From Saccharomycopsis fibuligera x Saccharomycopsis cf. fibuligera (taxonomy: Eukaryota > Ascomycota > Saccharomycetes > Ascoideales > Saccharomycopsidaceae), in contig CP012811.1 of the NCBI GenBank assembly GCA_001936135.1, positions 2,790,001 through 2,854,000 on the forward strand: DNA of 64,000 nucleotides, given 5' to 3'. A model generated the notes under the pieces. That model did no database searches, was not told the DNA's origin, and saw only the letters and a program-made list of their open reading frames with translations. A program made the position numbers and the translations under genes. This document shows positions 40,694-50,706 of this stretch, one piece after another; the stretch's first letter is position 1, and every line of letters starts with the position of its first letter.

Positions 40694-42280
40694 ATGGCAG
40701 GGAGTTCGAAGTTGGAATTATTATCAAAATTGCAAAGTTTGCTTGCCACTCAGAAAAATTCTGTGCTCAAGAGTCTTTGTGTGAGTTGTGGTCTCAGCAA
40801 CGCAGGCACCAAAGCAGTTCTAGCCAGTCGCGTTTCAAGAGCAGTAATTCTGGCTGAACTTTCATCGCCAGCAGTGCCTGCGAAAACGTTTGCAGCCAAC
40901 TCAAAAGATACAAGAACAAAACTGAGTTCTGATGGGTTCTCTTTCAGTAAGAGTATCACTTACCAGTCTAACAACAAGTCATTTAAGGTACTCTCAATTG
41001 ACCTTGGCATTAAGAATTTCTCATACTGCAAATTCAAAACAACCCTGAATATACTCACTAAGGACACAGTGCCCATAGTTTACGACTGGGAAAAGCTAAA
41101 TGTGTTTGATTACACTGACGGTAAGCTGGATACGCTAATACTTGGATCTGAAAATGAAAAAAGTCAGGCCGAAATTGAGCTTTCAGGTGAAGACTTTTCG
41201 GAAATGTCTGATAGCGAAGACAGAAACGAAATGAGAAATACAACCATTGAAAATCAGTACTCACCCAACGTTTTTGCAGAAGTTGCGTTCAAGCTAGTAC
41301 AAAAATTATTCACAGAGATGGAAAAGTCAACAACCTCAAATTTAACAGGTTCCAATTCCTTTGCCAATGCTATGCCATTCGACGTGATCCTCATTGAGGA
41401 GCAGCGCTCACGTACGAAAAGTAACGCTGCTGTTCAACAATGGACCTTGCGGGTCAATATGCTTGAGCATATGCTCTTCGCTACTATTCGCTCTCTCCAA
41501 CAGCTTATGCCGGAAAAGTTTGGCAATATGGTTGTGTTTCTGTCGAGCCCTAAGCGGATGGGAAACTACTGGACCGGGGTCCAAAGTCTTGAGACGCAAA
41601 GATCTCTCAAGGAAAACACGACCGCTAATGATGACAATAAGCAATGTGTGAATGGAGAAAAAGAGATAAATACGAAAAGGAAGAAAAAACTGCTGTTGAA
41701 AAATGCTAAAAAGGAAAGAATTGCTCTTGTTGAGAATTGGCTTACAGAATATATCTACACCAAACTTGGCAGTCATTCAAAAGGAAATAGCAACAAGAAA
41801 AGTTCTCTAAACAAGTTACTGGTTAGTAGTTCTCGCACTCCATTTACTATTGATACCAAATTATGGAATATAATTCAGACCAACCTTAAAGAAACCCTTG
41901 AATTTAGCGATTTGCTTCACGATGATGGTAAGAAAAATGTTAAGGAGGGCGGACGTACTACCGCGAGAAAGCAACGACTTTTTGCAATAGCTATGGCTCA
42001 CGCTCATGCAGCAGACGACAGTAACCTTAATACCAATGTGACAGCAAAAGCGAAAAAGAGAGAAAAGAGTACCACTTTAAAGAGTTTAACTAAATATGAT
42101 GACTTGGCTGACTCGTTACTTCATGGCTTGAGCTGGTTTAGTTGGCAAAAAAATAAGTTGGTATTAAGTGAGGCTTTGATTGATATTGTGTCTGCAGAAG
42201 GAGATATAAAGACGCAAGAGCAAGCAGTCCTTGCTGTGGCTGATGATATCGAAAGAAGGCACTTGGAAGAAATTACTTAA
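40694..42280 (+). CDS. CCE1: Mitochondrial Holliday-junction resolvase (Cce1/Ydc2 family)
   Basis: A 528-residue structure-specific endonuclease that cuts four-way junctions in mitochondrial DNA to separate recombining molecules. The N-terminus (about 5-50, LELLSKLQSLLATQKNSVLKSLCVSCGLSNAGTK) has the SAP-like helix-loop-helix of the family. The RNase-H-like core carries its acidic residues: D103 in SIDLGIKNFSYC, E in LIEEQRSR (about 237) and the Asp pair in KYDDLADSLLHG (about 468). The block RTKSNAAVQQWTLRVNMLEHML is typical of Cce1. At 528 residues it is much longer than S. cerevisiae Cce1 (353). The extra length is polar insertions around 150-200, 300-340 and 370-455. No strong presequence is visible. 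The next gene (SCC4) is convergent and 2 kb away. Confidence 0.88.
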   Translation: MAGSSKLELLSKLQSLLATQKNSVLKSLCVSCGLSNAGTKAVLASRVSRAVILAELSSPAVPAKTFAANSKDTRTKLSSDGFSFSKSITYQSNNKSFKVLSIDLGIKNFSYCKFKTTLNILTKDTVPIVYDWEKLNVFDYTDGKLDTLILGSENEKSQAEIELSGEDFSEMSDSEDRNEMRNTTIENQYSPNVFAEVAFKLVQKLFTEMEKSTTSNLTGSNSFANAMPFDVILIEEQRSRTKSNAAVQQWTLRVNMLEHMLFATIRSLQQLMPEKFGNMVVFLSSPKRMGNYWTGVQSLETQRSLKENTTANDDNKQCVNGEKEINTKRKKKLLLKNAKKERIALVENWLTEYIYTKLGSHSKGNSNKKSSLNKLLVSSSRTPFTIDTKLWNIIQTNLKETLEFSDLLHDDGKKNVKEGGRTTARKQRLFAIAMAHAHAADDSNLNTNVTAKAKKREKSTTLKSLTKYDDLADSLLHGLSWFSWQKNKLVLSEALIDIVSAEGDIKTQEQAVLAVADDIERRHLEEIT

Positions 42281-42467
42281 CTATTTATATAATCAGCTGT
42301 TATCCTTGAAAAGTGATTATACAATTTTAGTGTAAAGAAATTGATTCACCATTAACAGAAATTCCAATGTATCTGTTGTTAACTACTAACCATGATTAAT
42401 GAAAAGTAATCGAGAGCCAACATTATAGCTTTTGAATACTCAGGTAGCTTAATTGGCAAACGTAACG

Positions 42468-42503
<36 letters not shown>

Positions 42504-44331
42504 CACCGTTCTTCTTACGAAAACTCGTCATATATAAACAAATTCTCATAATCTTCAAAGTTGCAAACCACTTAAGAGTATTACAAAACTATTACCTAAA
42601 AAGTTTGTTAAGCTCAAAGGCAATTTAGGGTAAGGATATGCATACAAAAGAAGAAGCAGTTTTTCCATATGAAGCTTTTCGCTACCAATCATCAGGTTGC
42701 TAATCTATAGCCTGTTTTTAAAAAAAAATTTATGTGTTCCCTAATACGCCATGTTTTAGCTGATTGGATCCTCTCCTAAAAACCGCCAAAAATCAGAGCA
42801 TTTATAAGATGAATATTTATTCAGTTGAACAGTAAGTTTAAGATTATGATAGAGTATGCTCAGGCAACCGCGTCACCAGGAAAATACATATGCTTCTCCT
42901 CATATGTAGATGGCAAAATGTTCGAGGGCAAAACTATTAGTCACAGTAATTAGTCTAAGTGCGGTGTCAGTTAGTTAAGCAATGAAAAATAATTAGTATA
43001 CTTTGTTGATGAGTATAGGTTTCTGAAGGTTTTAAACTCTTTAACAACATTCTTCTTGAACTAAAGTATAATCATGTCGATGACAGACCTATAAAATGTC
43101 AATTGAGCATTGTAAACTTTCTTGCCAGGATTCAATCAGGAACAATTTTTCTGTTACTTGCCTGCTTCCTGGAGGCTCTAGGTGCCATTTTTATTGTATC
43201 ACATCACCATTACTTCTGCCGTATCTAACCCTTGCTAGTAGTGTAGAGTCTGCTGAAATATATGGCTCTGTTAAATGTTTGGCTTCAGCCAAGATAAATT
43301 GCTGCACTAAGCTAGGCTACAAAGATTCTGGGCGGCAAATTTCTTTACTAGTGTAGCTTAATAGTGATAAAATAATGACCGTGACGCAAATTGGTCAGAG
43401 GGTTTGCCGAAGACATTATACTTGTGTGAAGGTCTTTAGCGAGTTAGGTTTTATGTGACTTTCCAATTCCACGCATATTTTCTCAAATAGCAAAGCAGGG
43501 TTTTTTGACTATCTACTGTTAAAAGAGATATTTAATGTTGTGTGTTTTTTTTTGCAATAATGAAACCCCAAAATAACTTGGTTTCAATAGTCTTTAATGT
43601 GGTTGGGTCAAACCTTCGCCTTTGAGATTGAAAAAAGGTTTCTTTATGCAAAGGAGACTTAATAACATAAAAATTTCAGTCAAAAAGTTTTTATCGTGCT
43701 ATGAAGTTCTTGGAAGTACCAAAGTTGAAGTGTAAAGAAACCCTTTCTGGAAATAAATGTGTTTCTAAAATGTCGATAAAAGAGCTTGTATTATTAAGCC
43801 ACTTGGAAGGAACTAGAGTTGTTACCATGAAGCAATGCTTTGGCTATTTAAATAACAAATTTTAAGACTTTGCAACACATAGCAGTGAGCTATAACCCAG
43901 GAAAATTGCAATGTAAAGTTGCAAAACATGGTATATAATAATTACAAGATTAATTTGTTGACTTCAGACACGGTGCCACGATCACAATTCCACCCCAAAA
44001 TCTAACAAACAGAATTACTTTTGGGAAACCCCAAGATATTTCACCCAAGCTTGGTTATTCCACTATTTTGAATTTATAGAAAACTGTGATTCTCAAGTTA
44101 AGACTGCTAGCCTGGGCTTTTGAATATTGTGCTGTTAACTTAGAAGTTTTTGAAAACGTTTGTGGTCACCGGGCAACAATGGCCAAGAGCTGCAACGCTT
44201 TTTTTAATTTACGGTTATAGATGATAGGAAATAAGGCAACAAATTTTGTATGCAAAAAAATACGGGCATAATATTAACGCAGAAAGTTTAGTATGCTATT
44301 AAAGCTATAATATAGGAAATAATATAATAGT
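42281..44331. other. Gene-free 2.05 kb between convergent CCE1 and SCC4
   Basis: Two kilobases between two 3' ends, with no gene recognised. It has a 30-bp T-run at 42470-42499. Frames at 43096-43356 (86 codons) and 43703-43864 (54 codons, plus strand) show no known domain. The length between convergent genes is unusual compared with the 150-400 bp seen to the right of 48 kb. Confidence 0.5.
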
Positions 44332-46686
44332 TCAAAACTTACGGGTATTAACAAACATCTCCAATATACCTTGCTTAATGCTTTCATTCTTTTTTAATTG
44401 AAGTTCAGCTTCTTTAGTGTCACCAAACCTTTTGTAGTTCTCGTAGATCCACATGCCACTTAGGTATCGCAACACCATGTTTCTTGACAACTTGCTGAAG
44501 ACAAAACACTGTAAGAGAAACTTTTGCTTAGTAATGGAATCCGGCGAATGCTCTGCCTTCAAGAAATTAGCAACAGCATAAAGCTCGGGGGCTAAGTCCT
44601 GCACCAATGATGAAGTTTGTGATTGATTATTATTAATACGCGTGTTTGAAATTGTGTCTTTCAGGTCCTCGGGATTGCCAGTAATATTAGCTAGTATGTC
44701 GACGATTTGATAATGTGAAAGCTGGTTGAAAATTATGTCAAATATGTGCTTCGTCTCAATGAGAAGTTTGTTGGAGGTAATGAATGTATTTGGCTGGTGG
44801 TAGTGCGCTAATTGTTTCGCTGCTTTTGCAAACCACAGGTTCAACTCACCTAAAAGAATATTTCTTTCTTTCGTTATTTTTTCAATTTGGTCATTATTTC
44901 TGGAAGCTGCAAAGAGTAGTGTGTCTTTATATGACGACAGACTGCTAGTACTGTTTATGTTTTTCAATTTGCTGAGCTCTGATTCTAAAATTAATAGATA
45001 GTTTAAAGTTGAGTATATATAAATTTCAGAATTGGAACTTTTCGGCTCAAATGCTTTGCCTCCAATACCTATGCTACTGCAAAAATAAGTCAATTTTGAT
45101 TCCTGTGAATTATACTGATTAGATACGCGTTGTGCGCTTGCCTCCCTTAACTTAATATACAAGAGCTTTGCGAGTTCTAAGTTTCCCTCATTTTGTGAAA
45201 TTAATGCTAATAAATACAAGTTTTTAATAAAGGGAGATTTAAAACATTTTTTTTCAAGTTCTGACAATGATTCAATTTGGTCGTGCAAATTTTTGACATT
45301 TTTTTTATTCGTATTAGGTTCTTGTTCGTTAAGTAGCATACTGTAATAGCATTGGTAGTATATTATTTGAAACTTGATAAACTTAAGACGCATTAACTTC
45401 AAGTTTAAGCAATTCATATCAGGACTAAGGCTATCACCATTTGATAATGACACAACTTTTCGGGTAAAACCTCGTTCTTTAAGTTTTGCCATGTATTTAT
45501 CAGCTAGTGTCAACGCAGTACTCAAATACTTTATTGCTTTATTTTTTTCGTAGTACCTCAACAAATAGCATATTCCGCTATATAGCCACAACAATATCTG
45601 AACTTCTTCTATCGACAACCAAGTGACTTTAAACGGGTATTCTTTGAATTTTGTTGGGTTGACGGGGATAGACACTTCCAAATTGAAAGATCCGTCACTA
45701 GGCCAATCACTAAGATTTTGCTTCGTCTCTGCTTCAATGAATTTGTTTATTTCTGCAATTGTGTCCTTTGCCTTGTGAAAGTCGTTTAGCTGAATATAAC
45801 ATTTTAATTCGTTCAAGAGCATCATCGCTACAAGGTGTGGCTTACATTCTAGCTTGACAATATCATAAGTTCGCTGCCGAGTTTCTTTGAGTATGACTAA
45901 AGCTTCGCTAGGCGAGCCTTGATAAAGCTTTAAATTTGCTTCCATCAAAAGAGTAAATTGTTTCAAATTTTCGTGCAAATTACTGTAGCCATTAAACACT
46001 TTCAAGTTTATCAACGCAGTTTTAGGCTCAATAGTTAAGAGCAAATTAATCTTAAGTAATTCAAATATTCTCACCCAGTGCACATATCCCAAACTTTTAA
46101 ATTCCTCTATTTTGGAGTTGAGGTACTTTAAAGCAATCTTTGAGTTGTCTGAAGAGATGATTACTGCGGCAAAGTATTCAGCCTGGAACTGCAAGTGCAA
46201 AAGATTAGTTCTGCTGGAGATGGTGATGGCCTTGTTCAAATACACTTCACATTTATCGTAGTCACTGGTCTCGCTATAGTATATTTGAGCGAGTTTCAAA
46301 TAAATAGACACTTCGGTGGTAGGCGGAATCTTTGTGAGCTTGTTGACCACAGCGGTTAGCACTTTTATACTGGCGAAAATGAGCTTTCTGTACTGTAGCA
46401 TAGCGTCTTTGTTTTTGATGGCAAGATGCATTAGTGAGTGAGCCTGAGAAAGGTACTCTTCCGAAAGCGATACAAGCACGAAGATCATTGCTTCGATGTC
46501 AGTAGTGGGCACGTAGGCCTCTGGCTGGTGGTCATCGGCGGCTAAGTGACCAAGGTTTTCTTGTGGGCCGAGGCTCAGGTCTCTGTCATCATCGTCATCA
46601 CTGCTCAATACCACGCGGCGACGAGAAACCAGGATGGCGTCTGAGCGAATGTGCTGGATCTCGATATCTGCAGAGGCGTCGCTCAT
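44332..46686 (-). CDS. SCC4: Cohesin loader subunit Scc4/Mau2
   Basis: A 784-residue helical-repeat protein matching the cohesin-loading factor family. Scc4 binds the N-terminus of Scc2 and brings the loader to chromatin. The evidence is the TPR-like series near residues 100-230: YRKLIFASIKVLTAVVNKL, TEVSIYLKLAQIYYSET-DYDKCEVYLNKAI, QFQAEYFAAVIISS and IALKYLNSKIEEFKSLGYVHWVRIFELLKINLLL, which follow the family pattern in order. Further helical repeats continue to the end. The N-terminus is acidic (SSDDDDDRDL). It is longer than S. cerevisiae Scc4 (624). The assignment rests on pattern, since primary sequence in this family is poorly conserved. It is divergent from MAF1. Near the stop a GTAAGT follows codon NTR; I treat it as chance. 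Confidence 0.75.
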   Translation of the reverse strand: MSDASADIEIQHIRSDAILVSRRRVVLSSDDDDDRDLSLGPQENLGHLAADDHQPEAYVPTTDIEAMIFVLVSLSEEYLSQAHSLMHLAIKNKDAMLQYRKLIFASIKVLTAVVNKLTKIPPTTEVSIYLKLAQIYYSETSDYDKCEVYLNKAITISSRTNLLHLQFQAEYFAAVIISSDNSKIALKYLNSKIEEFKSLGYVHWVRIFELLKINLLLTIEPKTALINLKVFNGYSNLHENLKQFTLLMEANLKLYQGSPSEALVILKETRQRTYDIVKLECKPHLVAMMLLNELKCYIQLNDFHKAKDTIAEINKFIEAETKQNLSDWPSDGSFNLEVSIPVNPTKFKEYPFKVTWLSIEEVQILLWLYSGICYLLRYYEKNKAIKYLSTALTLADKYMAKLKERGFTRKVVSLSNGDSLSPDMNCLNLKLMRLKFIKFQIIYYQCYYSMLLNEQEPNTNKKNVKNLHDQIESLSELEKKCFKSPFIKNLYLLALISQNEGNLELAKLLYIKLREASAQRVSNQYNSQESKLTYFCSSIGIGGKAFEPKSSNSEIYIYSTLNYLLILESELSKLKNINSTSSLSSYKDTLLFAASRNNDQIEKITKERNILLGELNLWFAKAAKQLAHYHQPNTFITSNKLLIETKHIFDIIFNQLSHYQIVDILANITGNPEDLKDTISNTRINNNQSQTSSLVQDLAPELYAVANFLKAEHSPDSITKQKFLLQCFVFSKLSRNMVLRYLSGMWIYENYKRFGDTKEAELQLKKNESIKQGILEMFVNTRKF

Positions 46687-47029
46687 GGGCTGTTTTTAGC
46701 TGATGGTCTGCTCCGTTTTGCTCTGGCTCTTCCTGGCCAAGATATTTTGCGATGGTACAAAACGTGCTTCTTTTCCTTTGGAAAAACTGCAGCCACGGAG
46801 GATCCCCACGTGATACATAATGTCTCTTGATTTTGGTCTCGGAGAAGCAAAAACGAAAATGCTGGTGGGTGCCAGCCAGCGTCATCGCTGCTGCTGCTGC
46901 TGCTGCTGCTGTTTCTCCCTGCCACTTTCCTATTCTTCTTCTCTTCCTCTTCTTTCTCTTCCTTCCGTTTGCTACTTCTAGCTCACAACGACAGACTGCG
47001 CAACAGCACTTGCCACTACACCCTTTGCT
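46687..47029. promoter_or_regulatory. Divergent SCC4-MAF1 promoter
   Basis: 343 bp shared by two divergent genes. It contains a CACGTG E-box (46807-46812, followed by A), a (GCT)n triplet run of about eight units near 46888-46912 and a CT-rich stretch (46920-46975) leading to the MAF1 start. Confidence 0.7.
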
Positions 47030-48417
47030 ATGAAGGTATGTTAGACAGATTCTCGTTAAATTTTGTTACTCTTTTTTTTTCTCTTGTTTATTGTCTTATC
47101 AACCCCTCAAAATTCGCGCATCTCGTTTTGCGTCGGTTATTTTATTTTTAGGAACGCACGCGTTTACTATGGGGTTGGTATCCTACCACTTTTTTCATTT
47201 TTGTATCATCTACCCAACATTGCTAACATTCTTTTCAGTTCATTGACGAATTTGATATTGAACTAGTAAATCAAGCTCTCCAGTTTGAAACTGCAGACTG
47301 CAGAGTTCAAGGTGGATGCGATTTATTCACCACAAAGGCCGCTGGCTCCGATAAGAAACTCTACAAAACCATCGACAACCACCTCAACGCCCTTTTGAAA
47401 GAATCAGCCGAAGTTAGCATAAACCCCCCAAAGCAGAATCCATACTATCCTCGATCATATTCATCTACGTATTATGTTACTGCAAAGCCATATCGGTCAA
47501 GTTCAGTGTCTAGTGCTTATGAGCCAGCCACCAGAAGAAAAAGCGACAGCGTGGACCCCGCTGTTGTCAATCAAAATAGTAGCATTAGTTACCACTCCAG
47601 CATGTCTAGTAATAGCTCAAACCAGGGAAGTGCTCCTATTACGATACCAAAGCGATCACACAAAATAAATATTGATAGCCCTAATATTACCACTCTGAAT
47701 GTTGAAGAGATTGAAAACAGTTTTACTAAGCCAAATAATAATGATAAAAACGAAAGCGATAGCAACAGCAATGGCGGCAAGGACATATATGATAAAATTG
47801 ATAGCGCCCGTACAGTTAGTACTGAAAGCAATTCTGAAAATCCTTCTACTCCAAATAAGATTTACGACTTGGTGAATCAAAGTCCATTTGGCCCACTCAA
47901 TCATACAAATAGTCGTCGCACGTTTGCGTATCTTATTGGAGTTCTTAATTCCACATATCCTGATCATGATTTTTCTCTGTTAGAGCCGACCGACTTTACC
48001 AAAATCACATCGCAAGAATTGATTGAAAAATTTAATAACACTATAATATCTTTGGGCAAATTACCAATGGAATGGATATGGGACACTTTGCGAAATCATA
48101 TTGATTTGCAAGAATGCGACGTGTATTTCTACACTCCTTCGCAATCATTTTTAGAAGATGAACCTGAAAGTTTGTGGTCTTTGATGTGGTTTATTTTCAA
48201 CAAGAAGCGGAAAAGAGTGGCATATTTGTATTTGAATGCTATCCAAAGATCAGTGCCTTTTAGAAATACGTATTATATTGGGTCCGGAGGTAAAAGAAGA
48301 AAGTCTATCACCATAGATTATGAAGACGAAGACTCTTATGACGAGTTTGATTACTATGATGAAGATTATGCTGAAGAAGCTCTCATGTCAGATATTGATG
48401 AAGAAGAATCTGACTGA
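47030..48417 (+). CDS. MAF1: Maf1, repressor of RNA polymerase III, spliced
   Basis: This encodes Maf1 (394 residues), which binds Pol III and shuts off tRNA and 5S synthesis under starvation or stress. It is kept inactive by phosphorylation when growth signals are high. Exon 1 (47030-47035) is only ATG AAG; exon 2 starts at 47239 and gives M-K-FIDEFDIELVNQALQFET, the family start. Further blocks are CDLFTTKAAGSDKKLYKTID, FAYLIGVLNSTYPDHDFS, LGKLPMEWIWDTL, WSLMWFIFNKKRKRVAYLY and an acidic tail (DEEDSYDEFDYYDEDYAEE). The central 140 residues are a Ser/Asn-rich phospho-region with RRKS-type sites, as in yeast Maf1. S. cerevisiae MAF1 also has an intron near its start. Both identity and gene model are strong. 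Confidence 0.95.
47036..47238 (+). other. MAF1 intron (203 nt)
   Basis: The donor GTATGT follows ATGAAG. The branch-like TGCTAAC is at 47221-47227, and the acceptor TTTTCAG ends at 47238, 12 nt beyond the branch A. Splicing joins MK to FIDEFDIE, the conserved Maf1 start. Confidence 0.93.
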
Positions 48418-48804
48418 AGAAGGATCTGACTGAAGTTTCTTACGCTTTCGTTTAATTTTCTTAGCCACTGCAGTTCTTTGATTTTTTTGTTTGCTTGAAT
48501 TTCTCCAGATTCAAATCAAGGTATTTGTGCAATGGTTTGGATTGTTTTGCGTCGAATTTTCTCATTTATATTTGTATCTTTATTCTCTTATAATTATATT
48601 TTTGATCATTTTTTTATTTTTTTTCTTTTCCTTTTTTCAACTTTTCCACCTTCTCTTATTTCTTACTCTTGTTTTATTTGGACGTTTGCGTTTTCTGGGC
48701 GCATTCCTCCTTGTGTTCCGATACCCTTACATACCGAGAATATTACGTTAGTCTCTGTTAACGATTTCTAACGCTAGTATACATCATGCATTGTTTTTGC
48801 CTAC
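48418..48804. other. Convergent MAF1/COG8 spacer
   Basis: About 390 bp, T-rich on the plus strand, holding both 3' ends. A duplicated aagaa(g)gatctgactgaag motif directly after the MAF1 stop (48410-48435) is a short tandem copy of the stop region. Nothing else was seen. Confidence 0.6.
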
Positions 48805-50382
48805 CTAAACCTTATTTAGACTCTTGATTAATGTTCGTTGTTTTTTCAAAATCTTGAACCATTGTCCCTCTGTAATCACCTTGTCCTTATACACTATATT
48901 TGATTGTACCTCGTTCAACAACAAGCTGCCAAACTCACCTCCTACTCTTCCTAAACTCTGTGAGCAATATATCGTCTGCAATATAAGCGAGTCTTTAGCT
49001 TGCTGCTCTTCAACGAATGGTAAATTTCCACATAAAATTGTCACAAACTTGTTAATCACTTGTGTTATAAATTCGTTAATTAGCTGGTTGCTTTCAGAAA
49101 ATAAATCATCATCATCATCATCATCATCATCGTCGTCTTCATCACTATCATCTGCATCACCATTGTTACGGCTGTTACCACGATTATTATTTCGAACACT
49201 GAACTGCTCATCATCGGGGAAAACAGACTGATATGTTATTATTGAACTGAAACAATGTTCCCTAATCAATTCGATAACTCTTTTCAAAAATTTTTCTACT
49301 GAATGTTCTTTTAAAGGCACCAACGCTTCTAATTCACTAGAAATAAATTGATATCTTGATTGTAAGAATATTCTTCGAAGCATAGAATTAGAGTCTAGCT
49401 CCAAAGTGCTAAAATTCAATAAAAACTCGTCATCATTGTTGTTTTTACCACTTGAACTTTTCATTTTGTCCAAAATAAAAGATGAAGCTTTTGATGTCAA
49501 TGAAATGCCGGAATTTTGACTCAACGTATTGAATGGATATATTCTTCGCAAGTACGAGATGATTTTAACAATATTGGATTGCTTGAGGTCGGTTTTAAGA
49601 AGCTTCAAAAGGCCAATTAGCATCACGACTATTTCTTGTTTCACTCCAGCTTCAACTTTTTTGATGATATCAACGTTTGGATAACGAATTGCTAGTCTCC
49701 TGGTATAGGAACTGATTTCTAGTGTATCATGATAATAGCCTGATTTCACGCACGCGCCTGCTAGCGAAGGTAGCTCTAGAATGTCGGTGATGCTGTTGAT
49801 GTTGGATAGTAGAGCAGATAATGGGGAATTGCTTCTAAGTTTCTTGCTAATATGTTTTAACGACTTGAAATCTATCTTGTTCATCCCGTACTCCACATCA
49901 CTATTACTACTCTCATTTTGGTTTTCAGATTGATTTGATTGTATATTTTTGAAATCCTCGGTAGTTAGAGCATCCTCCAAACTGCCGCTTATCTCCTTTA
50001 GCTGTATATCAAAGTCTTTTTCGAATTTTTGTAGAATATTGTTCAATTGAAATCTGGATTCTATAATGTCATTGCTAGACTTCACCACTGTTTTCTTCAA
50101 TTTATCTTCGATAATTTTTTGTGATGAGTCTAGCTCAGCTATTTCATTGACTAGCTGATTATTTTGGTTCCCACCATCCAAAGAGTTGCGGCCATTTGCA
50201 GTGTCTGCAGTGGGAGCTGAAGAAGTCAAGATGGTGCTGTCCTGGTCAAATAAACTACCTAAGAACTCCAAGGCACCATTCTTGAAGGAGTTGTCAGTAA
50301 GTAATGAAGCGACATTCTCAGGCAAGTTCGGCACCAAAGTGTCCAATAAAAGTTGAATGTTTGAATAATCGACTTCTGCCAT
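48805..50382 (-). CDS. COG8: Conserved oligomeric Golgi complex subunit 8
   Basis: A 525-residue Dor1/Cog8 protein, part of lobe B of the COG tethering complex that captures retrograde vesicles at the Golgi. The signature lies around residues 185-255: LSNINSITDILELPSLAGACVKSGYYHDTLEISSYTRRLAIRYPN, then VEAGVKQEIVVMLIGLLKLLKT. Coiled-coil-like sequence precedes it (about 75-140), as in other COG subunits. A lineage-specific Asp run (about 12 residues, near 415) interrupts the C-terminal half. The MAEVDYSN start is the first ATG. It is divergent from VMA6 and convergent with MAF1, whose stop is about 390 bp away. Confidence 0.88.
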   Translation of the reverse strand: MAEVDYSNIQLLLDTLVPNLPENVASLLTDNSFKNGALEFLGSLFDQDSTILTSSAPTADTANGRNSLDGGNQNNQLVNEIAELDSSQKIIEDKLKKTVVKSSNDIIESRFQLNNILQKFEKDFDIQLKEISGSLEDALTTEDFKNIQSNQSENQNESSNSDVEYGMNKIDFKSLKHISKKLRSNSPLSALLSNINSITDILELPSLAGACVKSGYYHDTLEISSYTRRLAIRYPNVDIIKKVEAGVKQEIVVMLIGLLKLLKTDLKQSNIVKIISYLRRIYPFNTLSQNSGISLTSKASSFILDKMKSSSGKNNNDDEFLLNFSTLELDSNSMLRRIFLQSRYQFISSELEALVPLKEHSVEKFLKRVIELIREHCFSSIITYQSVFPDDEQFSVRNNNRGNSRNNGDADDSDEDDDDDDDDDDDLFSESNQLINEFITQVINKFVTILCGNLPFVEEQQAKDSLILQTIYCSQSLGRVGGEFGSLLLNEVQSNIVYKDKVITEGQWFKILKKQRTLIKSLNKV

Positions 50383-50706
50383 GTCGGTTTGTTAGTATTT
50401 TAGTAGGCGAACAATTAGAAAGTGCAGGCTTGTTATATACTTGTTTGATGTTGTGTTCGTCATCACTTTTTCTGTCCGTCAGTTAAAAATCAAATATCTG
50501 TGTGCGTGTAGTAATAAGCGCTGTGCCCCGCTTCGCCCAGCAGTAGTTACTAGCAGGGAAAAAAGAAAACAGAAATTACTCCAATATCATGCCAGCAAAA
50601 ACCCACCAAGCACCAAAATTGTTAACGCCATCTCCTGTAACAATTTCATAAAGTGGCTTCCTTCTTCACATCTTAACTCCCAGATTTTTCTTCAAAGCAA
50701 AAAATA
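50383..50706. promoter_or_regulatory. Divergent COG8-VMA6 promoter
   Basis: 324 bp with no coding sequence. No recognised binding site was found beyond AT-rich tracts; the VMA6 ATG follows an A-rich leader (gcaaaaaataatgg). Confidence 0.6.

Noticed and set aside
43703-43864. 54-codon open frame on the plus strand between CCE1 and SCC4
   Set aside because: Amino-acid composition looks protein-like, but it is short, has no recognisable domain and no promoter or ortholog evidence.
32181-44331. Centromere with inverted repeats
   Set aside because: The low gene density invited the idea, but I could not find a long inverted repeat by eye, and invertase and oxidoreductase relics explain part of the emptiness.
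44310-44350. GTAAGT just before the SCC4 stop, a possible donor for a further exon
   Set aside because: The hexamer is a good donor, but no downstream exon with coding character or well-placed branch/acceptor pair is evident, and the yeast introns here are all 5' located.
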